64,000 bases of DNA, taken from positions 15,337,001 through 15,401,000 of the forward strand of contig OY756971.1 of NCBI GenBank assembly GCA_963580455.1, in the 5' to 3' direction. This DNA comes from Euonymus europaeus (lineage: Eukaryota > Streptophyta > Magnoliopsida > Celastrales > Celastraceae). Shown piece after piece: positions 23,662 to 35,800 of this stretch. The first letter of the stretch is position 1; the number at the start of each line of letters is the position of its first letter. Below the pieces are notes generated by a model. That model did not search any database, was not told where the DNA came from, and saw only the letters and a program-made list of their open reading frames with translations. The position numbers and the translations under genes are program-made.

Positions 23662-23732
23662 ATGAAATTAATTGAACCTACGACCTCAAGGTTGTGGTGA
23701 AACAACTTTACCACTACTAGGTCATGCTTTGG
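23662..23732 (-). mobile_element. tRNA-derived SINE fragment
   Basis: On the minus strand it reads TAGTGGTAAAGTTG (box A-like), then CCTTGAGGTCGTAGGTTCAA (box B-like GGTTCAA), the internal RNA polymerase III promoter of a tRNA-derived SINE. It does not fold as a full tRNA and lacks the tRNA 3' half, so it is not called a tRNA gene. Confidence 0.6.
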
Positions 23733-23895
23733 ATTTTTCTGATACATAAAGTCCTAAACAGGATAAATTTCTTAATGATAGAATAGGAGTGCTCCTTGTT
23801 TCCTCATCCTGCCTTCTTGATTACATTGTGAACTTCACTTCAGAGAGACGAATTGGACTGCCTTAAAGGTGCAAATCTCTAAAGCATGGATGTCC

Positions 23896-26800
23896 TCACT
23901 GGTTTAAAGTCTTGTGGAATGCAACCTGAAAATGCCCACACTAATTGTTAATGCAATAAAATTACTAGCCTTTGAAAATAATGTACTTGAGAATCATAGC
24001 AACGTTAGGCAAAGCAAAGCTTATATAAATAGCAGGCAACTGGCCAATCCTCTCTAGTTCAAATACAAATTGTGTTGCCAAAAATTTGGGTCTTGATGCC
24101 AGATCCAGGGTCTCCATGCCCTAATGCTGTTTATGTTGTGCCCCGAACAGCAAAACCAAGTTCCCTGTGAGTGAATAACTAAAAATCTACATATATCTAT
24201 CAATTCAGTAGACTAGCCAACGCAGCCCAGCAATACTGAGACTTGTCTAATAGACTAATACTATTTTTGGACCTAGGAATACTCTGATTGCCAAAGTAAT
24301 ATAGTTAAGAATAAATGGAAAGGTAAAAATATCCAACAAAGTACATACAGAAGTTGACGTTTTCAGTAACTCCCTCACGGCCATAGTTGCATAACATGAA
24401 GCTGGAAGGGTAAAGCTCAACTTCAAAGCCTTGTGAACCTCCTGAGAGTTAGAACCGCATAGGGATTCAACTTGTGACAGCCCTGCTTTCTCACACTCTG
24501 CCTCATTAGTATTTGTTGTGAGCTTTATATCATTTTCAAGGCTATCTGATTGTTTCAAGCAATCAATTCCCCTATTTCCATTGGCTGACATGTCTTCTTT
24601 GACTATTTTGACAGATTCAGACTTGGCGATCTTGTCCATATCCTTTTGCACCTCCTGAGAGTCAGAACAACATAGGGATTCAACTTGTGACAGCCCTGCT
24701 CTCTCACGTTCTGCCTCATTGGTATCTATTCTAAGCTCTATATCATTCTTAAGGTTATCTGATTGTTTCAAGCAATCTATTCCCCTATTTCCATTGGCAG
24801 CCATGTCTTCTTTCACCACATTGACAGATTCAACTTTGGCAATCTTGTCCAGATCCGTCTCTGCCAATGATATATTACCATCAGTATAGTTGAGTAATTC
24901 CCTGTAGAACAGATGCGAAAGGAATGGCATATATAAAATAATCAATGTGAGAACACAGCTTGATAAAGAAAATGATAAGACAAAGTGGCCATACCATTCA
25001 AAATCCAATGGCTTCTGAAAAACTTGTCTATAACTTCCACTCATACTGGTGATTGAAAACTCCCTAAGAAAAATCATCATGAACAACTCGAATCTCACAG
25101 AGAGAGAGAGAGAGAGAGAGAGGGAGGGAGGGAGGGAGGGAGGGAGGGAGGGAGGGAGAGGAGTGGCGAAGGCCTAGAGAGAAGTGACATACTTGACACG
25201 ATGTGTGCTCTCAGATAGATTGATCCCATCCTAACCGACAAAAACAAACCATAATTAGGGGCAAAAGCCCTAAGGAGTCGGATAAACAAAGAATATACAG
25301 GCCAAAATGCACAGAAAGAAGGAAGAGAGCCCTCAGCAAAGGCCACATGTCAAAGTGCCAAAGTGTAAAGATATTCACAGTAAGATGTAAAGAGTAAACA
25401 ATTATAGATTAAGATTCAGCAGTGAGGTACACCATACAGAGCTGGAAAGTATAGATATTGATCAACAAACCTTCTTCGCCAAATCATGATAAACTTGTGC
25501 AACATCATTGGTTGGAAACATTACTCTACAACTGGCATAATAACAGAAGTTAGACACGAAGGAAACTACGTCAAGATCAAAATGACCAGAATGAGAGAGG
25601 CCATTTTGGTCTCACCCAGGCATTGGAAGAATAATATTATAAATAGTGTAGTTTCCAGAATGAATATCCTCTGCAGTCAACGCCTGCAATATAATAAGAA
25701 CAGTATTAAAATTCTCAATCTTCCACTAAGAAAATATGTTTCAAAAGTTTTGAAAAGGACATAGAAAATAAAAAACTAGAAGCTCACATCAGTAGAACAA
25801 TTTATTTTTTTAATGGAGTCAGGTCCATATGATAGAGCAAGTAGCATGCTCAATAACTTTGAATCAGGACGAATAAGCCAACACAACATTGTCCTAACTA
25901 AAAGATGATTTTGTACCCTATATATTGAATGAATTTTATACCAGTGCCATTGACAAGTATGATAAATTTTCTTTTTTTTCTTTTTCCGATAGCTTGAAGG
26001 GGATGCGGGTATTCAAACCACTGCTCTGAGGGTGGATTGGGGAGGAGCCAACCACTGAGCATGGGTACCTTAAGACTCCAAGTTCTGACAAATCTCCATA
26101 CACTCATTGGCAGGTTGGCAATGCAAACTGTTAAGAACTGTCAACTCGTTATTTAGACGAGGGTTAGGTCAATTGTAGAATGCTATCAAAAAGTAACTCC
26201 CAGATGAATATGCAGAAATCTTTCACAAGGCACAGGTCTCTAGATAGGCTGCACATTGATTATAGAAGTTGCTCTGAAGGTTCAAAATATTAGGCCCGGA
26301 TACAAAGCAGTGTTAATATTCTTGCAGCAAGACAAGATCCAGGAATTTTGTTATCAATGACTCAATGGTGCACTACTGCTCTTATAAGTTTCTAAAGAGA
26401 AAAGAATATGAAACGTTTTGGCCCCTGCACTTTCAAAAAAGGGTCACTTAAGCCCCTCTACTTTTTTTTTCAGGCGAAGAAACCTCTTGAACTTCAAATA
26501 ATGGATCACGTTAGCCCTTGTCTAAATTTTCCATCTAATTTGGCTGACGTGACCGTTAACCAATGACTTAGCTTTTTTTAAAAAAAAAAACAAAAAATAC
26601 ACATCAACCCATCTTCTCCAAAAACATAAATCTGAGCTTCAAATGGGTTTACATAGAAACAAAATTATTTCCAACACTTCTGATGGGGAAAAAATTGGGC
26701 AAGGAAATTGCAGAATCTTCTCACAGTTCACATACCAACGAGCAGCCCAGCTTCTACCTAGATCCATGACTGAAATCATTCTACCTGGATCCATACCCAT

Positions 26801-29800
26801 TGAAATTAGGGGTGGTGCAATCAACAACACATTCGTTATCCTCCTCCATTGTGAAGAAGGGACAATACTCACAACCCATGCCATGAACCTAGCCTCTCTC
26901 TTCCACTAAATCGAAGTCCAATTCCAACCTTTTCCCTTTGTACTCAATCGATGGGTTTCTTTCATACAACACACAAAGGGAGGAGGAGGAACAATCTATT
27001 TTAGATTTATGGTTTCTAAGGAGAATTGATGATAGATTTATGATTTTACAACAAACAATCAACTTGCCTAGTGTTTGCAAGCAGAGGAGATGGCAGAAGG
27101 AGAGAGAGGTTTAAGATTTTGTCATTTTTAAAAATTAAATAAAAATTAAATCCATGTAACATTTGACAATTATTGTTTATTTTTTAAATAAATATGACAT
27201 GTCATTACATGACGGCCTCATTAGCAAAAAATGGACGGAAAATGTGAAGAGAGGCGAACATGACCCATTATCTAAAGTTCAAGGGCTTTCTTGGCCCGGA
27301 AAAAAGTAGTGGAGCTCAAGTTACCCTTTTTTAAAAGTACAGGGCCAAAACATTTCTTATCCCAAAAAAAAATTTACAAGGATAGTTCTTAGAGTTTCAG
27401 ATTATATTTCCTCATTATTGGCCTACCCAATGTTTCTCAAGGAGATATAATCATATAAGAGTATATATCCCGAAAAGGAGTCAAGAAAGAGACCAAATCT
27501 ATGACAGTATGTTAAACTGTTCTGGGAAAATATGACCTGAACAGTTAAACATGCTCGCAAAAGCAAACAACACTCTATAGTTTGTTATTAACAACTTGTG
27601 TGCTTTACATAAAGCTATAAAATGATAGCTGACCTTGGCTGTGGTACTTGTTCTCTCATGAAGATCGGATTCAGAAATTTCATCTAACTGGCTCTGATCA
27701 TATGAGTCATCACAGTTGTTGTATTCACATTCAGAGCTGAATTTTTCATTATCATCTCCTTCACAATATACCAAGTCCCCAGGAACAACATGGGCAGTTC
27801 CTGCATATAGCCAAAACACAATAAAGAATTATGCTGTCAACTTCCATATCACTTAAAAAGTTTTTACAATAGTTAAAAGTATAGGGCAGTAGAGAAACAA
27901 TGGAGAAAAGGGAGAGAACAGTTGATATATTATTGTATCTCTCTGTTTGTCTTTAGAAGGAAAACTCTCCATCTAATATGCAAGAGTGAAGATCAGTGAC
28001 ACCAACATAATAGAGACAACCATTCCCTGAGACACAACCATACCCTGTGCTTCCCATGCTTACGCACCCATACCCTGTGCCTTACATACATATATCAGTA
28101 CATCCATAACCTCCCATACATATACTCTAACACTCCCCCTCATTCCTCAAGTTGGAGCACACAAATCAAACATGCCTAGCTAGGCCAACAAATGAGTGAA
28201 GGATGGGCGAGATAAGGGTTTAGACAAAATGTCAACAAACAGAGACTTAGAGCGGATATATGGAGTGCGAATAATTTTGGCAACCAGAAGATCATGAATA
28301 AAATGGCAATTGACCTCAATATGCTTAGTTTGCTCGTGAAATACTGGATTATTAGAAATAAAAATAGCAGTCTACTTGTCACAATGCATAGACATAGTCA
28401 GAGGAGCAGGAAAACCAAAGTCTCGAAGAAGGAACAAAACACAAATCATCTCAAATGCAGTATGAGCCATGGCTCAATATTCAACCTCTGCCCTAGAATG
28501 AGCAACTACATATTGTCTTTTACTATGCCACATCACAAGATAAGGACCGAGGAATGTGAAATATCCAGATGTTGACCGTCCATCATCATGACTGCCGGTC
28601 CAATCAAAGTCACTAAACCCAATCACTATGAGAGAAGATGAGGGACGATAAAGAAGTCCACCACTAAGGGCATTTTTAAGATAGTGCAATATTTGACAAA
28701 CAGCTTCAAAATGGGGATAGTGAGGAGCATGCATAAATTTACTAACCACTCCAATGGCATAAGTAATGTCAGGATCGAGTAACTATAAGATAAATCAATT
28801 TAGCAACCAATCTTCGATATCAGCATACATCAAGGAAAAGAACACCAGATTCTTTATCAAGTTTGACAGAAGCATCCATAGGAGCATCAACAGGACAAGT
28901 ACATAAGAGAATAGATTCAAGAGACCAGTTTTAGACAATAAATCAAGAACACATTTTCTTTGGGAGAGAGAGTCCTTGTTTAGATAGAGGCATAGAGCAA
29001 CCTCAATCCTAAAGAAATAACGAAGGTAGCCTGATAGGCCCATTAAGCATGTTTACAGGAGGAAAGGCCTTGCTGCTGAAGACGGCCCGGAAGGATCTGG
29101 AGATCACTTGGAGACACATGGCATTTAGAGGTTGGACCACTTGTTGCACTGTTATTTGTGTGTCGACTATTTCTATTATTCTGTAATATGAGTATTTAGT
29201 GGAACAGGTGCGTGAATAGTGGTGAGGTTGGTTTTGGGCCATGTCCTGTGGAGGTCCCCTATGCTCCTCGAATTGCTAGGGTTTATCTTTGTTTTGAGGG
29301 CTTTCCTTTTGCTTTCATTTTCAAGAACTCTGTAATCCTAGTTAAATCAGAGATATATTTACATATTGGATTGTTGTTGAGTCTAAACTGTGTCTTCACC
29401 GATAGTATTATCTATCATAGCCCAAATCTTTCGTATAAAACCATTTACACATGACTTTTTAAGGATACAATTCTATCAGCATCATCTCCAGAAAATAATA
29501 ATATCATCAACATAGACAACCAAAACAAGGGTGCCACCGGATGATTTGTGAACACACACCGGGTGATCAGATGTTGATCGCCTAAACCATAATTAAGCAC
29601 CACAATACTAAACTGATCAAACCACGCTTGTGGGGATTGTTTAAGGCCGTAAAGAGCTCGACATGAACGACATACAAGATGCTTACTTCCAGGTACAATA
29701 TATCCAAGTGATTGATCCATATAGACTTCTCCCTGAAGAGTTCCATGAAAGAAGGCATTCTTGATATGAAGTTGACATAAAGGCCAATTTTGAATGATGG

Positions 29801-32800
29801 CAACAAGAAGAAGAATACGGACAAAATTCAGGTGGGCAATTGGAGAGAAAGTCTACAAGTAATCAACACCATAAGTCTGAGTATATCTTTGGCAACAAGA
29901 TGTGCCTTCAGGCGCTCAACAAATCCATCAAGGAGATATTTAACGGTATAAACCCATCTACATCCCACTCTTTGTTTTCCTAGAGAGAGTAGTAAGTTCC
30001 CATGTGTGATTTTCATGAAGTACTCGCATCTCTTCATACATAGCAAATGACTTGTATGTGTGATTTTGGAACAAACACAACAGACAAAGCGGAAACAAAG
30101 GAATGCAAACATGGAGATGTATGATGATAAGAGACAAATTTAGCAATAGGATGTTGAGTACAACTGTACAAGAATGTTTATCGTGATGTAAAGCAAATGA
30201 CAAATCAACAAAAGAAGTGGGATTTGGATCAAAAGATATGTCATCATTCAAAACAGGATCTCCAATCGGAGTGAGAGAATCACTCAGAGTGAAACTTGAA
30301 TTGTCATGAGGTGCAGAGTCTTCAAACGAAGAAGATGAAGAGTTCGGGCCATAAGAAACAACACGTTGATCCTGTGATCGATGATAACTCTGTAATGAAG
30401 GTGATGAACAAGGAACAGACATGAATGGCAATAGAGATGGAATAATAGGTCCATTATCTGAGGTAGATACGTGCGAGGTCGACAAGGACCCCCACGTCAA
30501 ACGAGAATATCAGAAGATACTGTTCTACCTGCATCAGAAAAGTAAGCGCAATAGTAAAACAATGGAGAAATGGGAGAGAATAGTAGAGACATTATTGTAT
30601 CTCTCTATGTCTTTAGGAGGACAACTCTCCATTTCCATCTACTATATATGAGTGAAGAAAACAATGACACCAACATAATAAAGACATAACCATACTGTGC
30701 TTCCCATACATATGCACCCATACCATGTGCCTTACATGCATATATCAGTACACTCATAACCTCCCATACATGTACTCTAACAACAATGATGATGAGAACA
30801 GCTAAACCCACTGTTTTTCATAATGCACATAGTACAAAATAGAAAAAGTTAATTCAGAGCATGTTCGTTAGAATCGTACGATTCACAATTCAATTCAATT
30901 CATACGATTTGATTTGACTTTATGATAAAACTATACGAATTAGAGTATGTGACATCATGATCATACCATATTTCTGAATTCTCTCACTTGCTGCATGGTT
31001 CCACAAGTAGCTTTGATAACTATGAACATACCTGAACACCAAGCCAATAATGTTATTGTAGATTCTAAAATTGAAAATCATCATCTAAAAGCCAACAGCA
31101 GTAAAGCCAAAGTCATAGTACTCCAGTCAAACGGAAATATCATCCCTCTTTGTATGTGTGTGTGTGTGTGTGCGTTGTACAGAGAGAGAGGAGGGTTGTA
31201 TTCTGAACCTTAAGGATTGTTTTGCATGCCACATGAACTCTAGATCAGCTAGTAACATTGTTCATTGACTTCACAATTGAATCACAAAATAATTTAAAAA
31301 AAGGAAAAAGCAACCAAAACCGGCCAATGGACATAACAACTGGAACGATGTGTAAAGTAGTTATAACTTATAAGTATTCCTATGATTTCCTATATACATT
31401 CACATCATACTAAAAATGGTCCAAGATAATTAAAAAGATAATTGTCTACCCATATGCTCATAAGTTTTAGGTTCTACTCATGGATATCTGACATGAGACA
31501 TAACGCATGTTTGGTAGAGAGTATGTGTGATAGAGTATAAGCTATCATAAAACGTAAAAGTTGAGAGTGTCTGAGAGTATGTGCATAGTGATTACCAAAA
31601 CTTAAATTAAACCCAAGATCTGCAGGAATACACATTGAGCTCAATAGTATCCTATACGACATTGCTGAGATTGCAGGTGAGACGAAACATTGTGAGTATT
31701 ACTTACATCATTCTCAAAGTCCTAGGTATAGCTTTCAGGGCTTGCAAGTAGTTCCCAGGACATTTCTTCAAACATTGAAGCTGCAAGACGATTATGGAAA
31801 TGGGCATCATTTAAACATGAAACGGACGTATATTTACATATTCGAGTGACAGAAAACATCATAATCATGGGATATCTGTAGCAGATATGGGAAGCAAGAA
31901 ATGAAGCAAAATAGAAGAGAAGTAAGAAAGGAAGTATGAGAGCAATAAATAAATCTTAGTGAGAATTTGTGGCACCAGTCAACCTTAGCAATAACACTAG
32001 AAAAAAACAGTTCAGAAAAAAACAATTGCTTTAGGAACTTACTATGGCCCTTTCAGCCACCAGATGGCGTGGTAGTTGCCTTAGGGTCCCTTCAATATCA
32101 TGGCTTTTCTTGTAATATTCTCGTGCATTATTTATCGCCTGTCTTTGTAATTAAAGTTTTTGAGTCAAGAAAGACAGCAATCAATCATTTATAAAAGTAA
32201 ATTCTTTAAGCTATTCCCAGCAAATTACTGCAATTACCACCAACGAACATAGAAATTCTTAACATGAAACAAAAAAAAAAAAGGATATCCCCTTCTCTTG
32301 GATCAAGAATCATGTTTACGGTCGTTTCCCACTCCCCTCGAAGTAATGTGGCTCCAATCAGGTGAGTCGGCACGGAGCCACTGCCAAAACGCTAGAAGAA
32401 AACAAAACTTGTGAGGAGGATGTACAAGGAAAGGTTATCCAAATCACATAGGAGAAGAAGACACAAAACATAATATAACAAGGAATAAAACAGAGGTTAC
32501 ACAATATCTGATAGGAAAGAGACATAAAGAGTCTATGCAATGTGTGTGACTGTTTGTTACTACCAGTGTTCGAAACCCATTTTTAAAATATTCACAACTC
32601 TTCGTTCCACGCAGAGACAAAATCGGTGCACCTTTAACACTCCCATTTCACTAAAAGACCAAACACCAGTAAGGAGTCTGTATTAAAGGAGTCATGCATT
32701 TGTATTAAAAGAGGTTCATTATTCTAGAAAGACAAATCACGAAAATGGCAAAGTGTGTTGAAATTGCTTTAAATAAAAAAAAACGCTTTAATAAGTGTTT

Positions 32801-35800
32801 CATAAACTGAGGAGCACTTAAATGAAGCACCTCTTGTTCTTTTGCAAGAAAAGGAATAAGAAAAATAATTGGTTCACCAGAAGGACAGTTATATAATTAT
32901 TCACTAATATAAAACGAAATGGGCATTATCATATGTCAATCAACCTTATCCACTAATTCAAGACTAAAAATATTTTACTAAAAAAAGTGCTTCAAAAACA
33001 CTAATCATTTTGCCAAAGCTCTTTTGTGTAAAGTATTTAAATTTAGTAGCTGATGAACCAAAAGCCCAACTGACATTTTTATTTACAGTTCTAAAAAAAG
33101 TGCTTCAACAACACTAATTATTTTGCCAAAGCTCTTTTGTGTAAAGTATTTAAATTTAGTAGCTGATGAACCAAAAGCCCAACTGACATTTTTATTTACA
33201 GTTCTAAAGCACAACGTTAAAAAGTTTTTTTAGAAAAAGTTAAACAACTCATGTGCACAAGTTTTCAATTTTCCGTAGTGGTCGAGGTCAGGAATAGGCA
33301 AAATGTACATACATCTTACCCCCACATAATATGTGGAGAGACTGTTTCCAAGAATTGAACATGTACTTCGAAAATCATTATCATTTATTCGCCTACACCT
33401 ATATGTGACAAATGAATCAAAACGAGAATGGAGAACTCGATCGAAGGTACTGAGAGACGAGCATGGTGAATTGAATCATGTGCTTATACATTTTGTTTTA
33501 GGAACAGGTGAGCATGTGAAATAGTGGTAGACATCAATAACTAGACATTATTTTCCTTCATATGATTTGCAGGGAAAGAGACGGAGTGTCATAAGCAACT
33601 GGGTATCTTTGCCATAAAAGTTGAAGCTAGTTGGATATCGATTGAAAGAGTTTTGGCATAAATATCACTAGGTCAATGTGTGCACTATATTTCCTCACAA
33701 ATGTTACTAATAAAAGGAAATAACTTCTTCCGGGACTGCTGCTTAATAGATTATTAGAATTAACTTCAGTAGAATTTGTGAAAGTGATACTTTTCTTATT
33801 ATGATGCTCCTCAAATATAATAGTATAACACATTAGAATACCTAAGGGTATTCCAATATTTTCACGTATTCAGAATTGTATATAGGGTTATACTAATCCT
33901 GTAATATCTATGAAATATACGAAATAAAGTATGAAGGAGCTCCGTAACATGGTATCGGAGCACCGGTGAATTTCTGGTCGCCCATCTCTGCGATCCTCTA
34001 GTTCTCTCTCTCTGATTTTCTAGTTGGTGTCTAATTTCTGGCGCGCATCTCTCCTCTGTGCGTGATTCTTCTCTCTAAACTTCTGCTGGTCTGTGCGCGG
34101 TCGCCAGTTTTTGTCGCGCAAGCTCCAGTCTACAATTTCGATTCTGGTCGAAGACTCAGGTCGCGCGTTCCTGATCAGGTCACATCTCTTTTTTTATTTG
34201 GTCGTCTCTCTCTTCTTGTCTGGTTGCACAATCCGATCGCGCGAGTTCCTCGAGCAGTTTTGATTTTGTGGTTTTGGAGATTTTTGGTTTCTCGGGTTGC
34301 TTTGTGCGATTGCCTGGTGAAATCTTTGCTTGGTTTCTTTGCTTATTTCTGGTTTCTGGCCTGGTGAAAGCTTTGCTTATTTCTAGTTTTTGTGGTTACC
34401 TTGTGGACTGCATGCCTAGTGAATTTTGACTTCTGGCTTCTTGATTCTCTGAGTTTCGATGATCTTCTCTAGAAGGCTGGTCCAGTGTGTTTTGTTTGCT
34501 CTGCTTTGGTATTGGTTGTCTATTGTGAATAGGTAGTAGTGTGTGGTATTTATTTTTTGAATTTCTTGATTTATTGAGAATGGCAAAGATTAGTGAGAAG
34601 AAGGCTACTATTGAAATTGTTGTCACTACCACTCGCATTACAGATAGGAAACTGAATGGTTCAAATTATTACCAGTGGTAGCGTATTATTCACCGATATC
34701 TATCGAGTATTGATATGGAGAAACATCTAGTTGATGATCCCCCAACAGAACCAACAGCTAAGGCTCAATGGCTGAAAAACGATGACAAACTCTATAATTT
34801 GATTCAAAATACTATGGACCCCTCGGCGGATGATATGGTGGGTCACTGTTATTCGATCAAGGAACTATGGGAATATCTTGACACCTTGTATGTGAGCAAG
34901 AAAATTTTATCTCATGTTCATAAGTTGTTGTCTAGATTGTATCGTGCTGACCAGAAGGTTTGAACCTTGGTGGATTATTCACTACTTTGAAGAAAATGTT
35001 TGAGGAGATGAAGACTCTATACCCTATTACTGCTGATGTAAAGAAGATGCAGGAACAACAAGAGGATATAATTGTCCAGTGTTTTCTCACCAGATTGGAT
35101 TCTGATTATGATGTGCCGCACTCTCAACTTCTTACTGACACAGATCTTCCATCACTCGATGAGGCATTCCCTCGATTGCGGATGGTCTGTAAATATTCTA
35201 CTAAAGAGTCTCTTGGAGGGTCCGGTGTTGGCGAGGCATCTGCTCTAGTCGGATGGAGTACTCGGATTGGTCGAGGTAGTGTTGGTAGAGGTGGTCGAAG
35301 TGGTGGTCGTGATGGTGGTGGTCATGATGGCGGAGGACGTGGAGGTCCTAGAGTTTGTTTCTACTGTGGGGAATAAGGTAATCTAAAAAGGAATTGTTGG
35401 AAGTTGAATAGGAAACCAAATGCGCCTCACCGATTCGCTATTGCAGTAACCCCTGACAAAATGTTACCTACTCCTAATAGAGCCGCAAGTTCTGATGGTC
35501 ACATTGTGATTTTTGCTTATGAGTATGCTTTTTTTCTCAGTTTCAAGCTACCCAGAATTTTGCTCATGCTGCCACTCTTGTTCAATCAGGTAACCCCACT
35601 GTATGTCTCACATCCTCCTCACCTAATTGGGTCAATGACTCTGGAGCCACCAATCACATTAAAAGTAACACAGGTATCATTTCTTCGTTCAAGTCATATC
35701 CCATGTTTCCTATTGTCATACTTAATGATGGTTCAAGTGTTTCGGTTCTTGGTAGTGGCACTGCTTCTATGATGCAGCGAGTTAACAAAGCAAACTCTAG

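Larger units (their letters stand above)
27888..30782 (-). mobile_element. internally deleted Copia retrotransposon in PUS7-like intron 13
   Basis: LTR copies at 27888-28132 and 30546-30782 share long blocks such as CTCTCCAT, CATAACCTCCCATACAT and TATCAGTACA. On the minus strand they start TGTTAGAGTA. A purine tract (complement of CTCCCCCT, 28133-28140) abuts the 3' LTR. Only about 2.4 kb lies between them: the linker, reverse transcriptase and RNase H remain, while gag, protease and integrase are missing. It has the same orientation as the host gene. Confidence 0.88.

Noticed and set aside
23662..23732. tRNA-like box A and box B
   Set aside because: No cloverleaf or 3' acceptor half; the flanks fit a SINE fragment, so it is not a tRNA gene. 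The same holds for 25965-26110.
25095..25346. Open minus-strand frame of 83 codons
   Set aside because: It is largely the translation of the (GA)n/(GGGA)n microsatellite plus intron and exon 17 in a wrong frame.
26639..26909. Overlapping 81- and 88-codon open frames
   Set aside because: They overlap on opposite strands inside a non-autonomous Mutator-like element, and neither resembles a known protein, so no gene is called.
33333..33524. 63-codon open frame in intron 9
   Set aside because: Antisense to the host gene, with no similarity and no transposon context.
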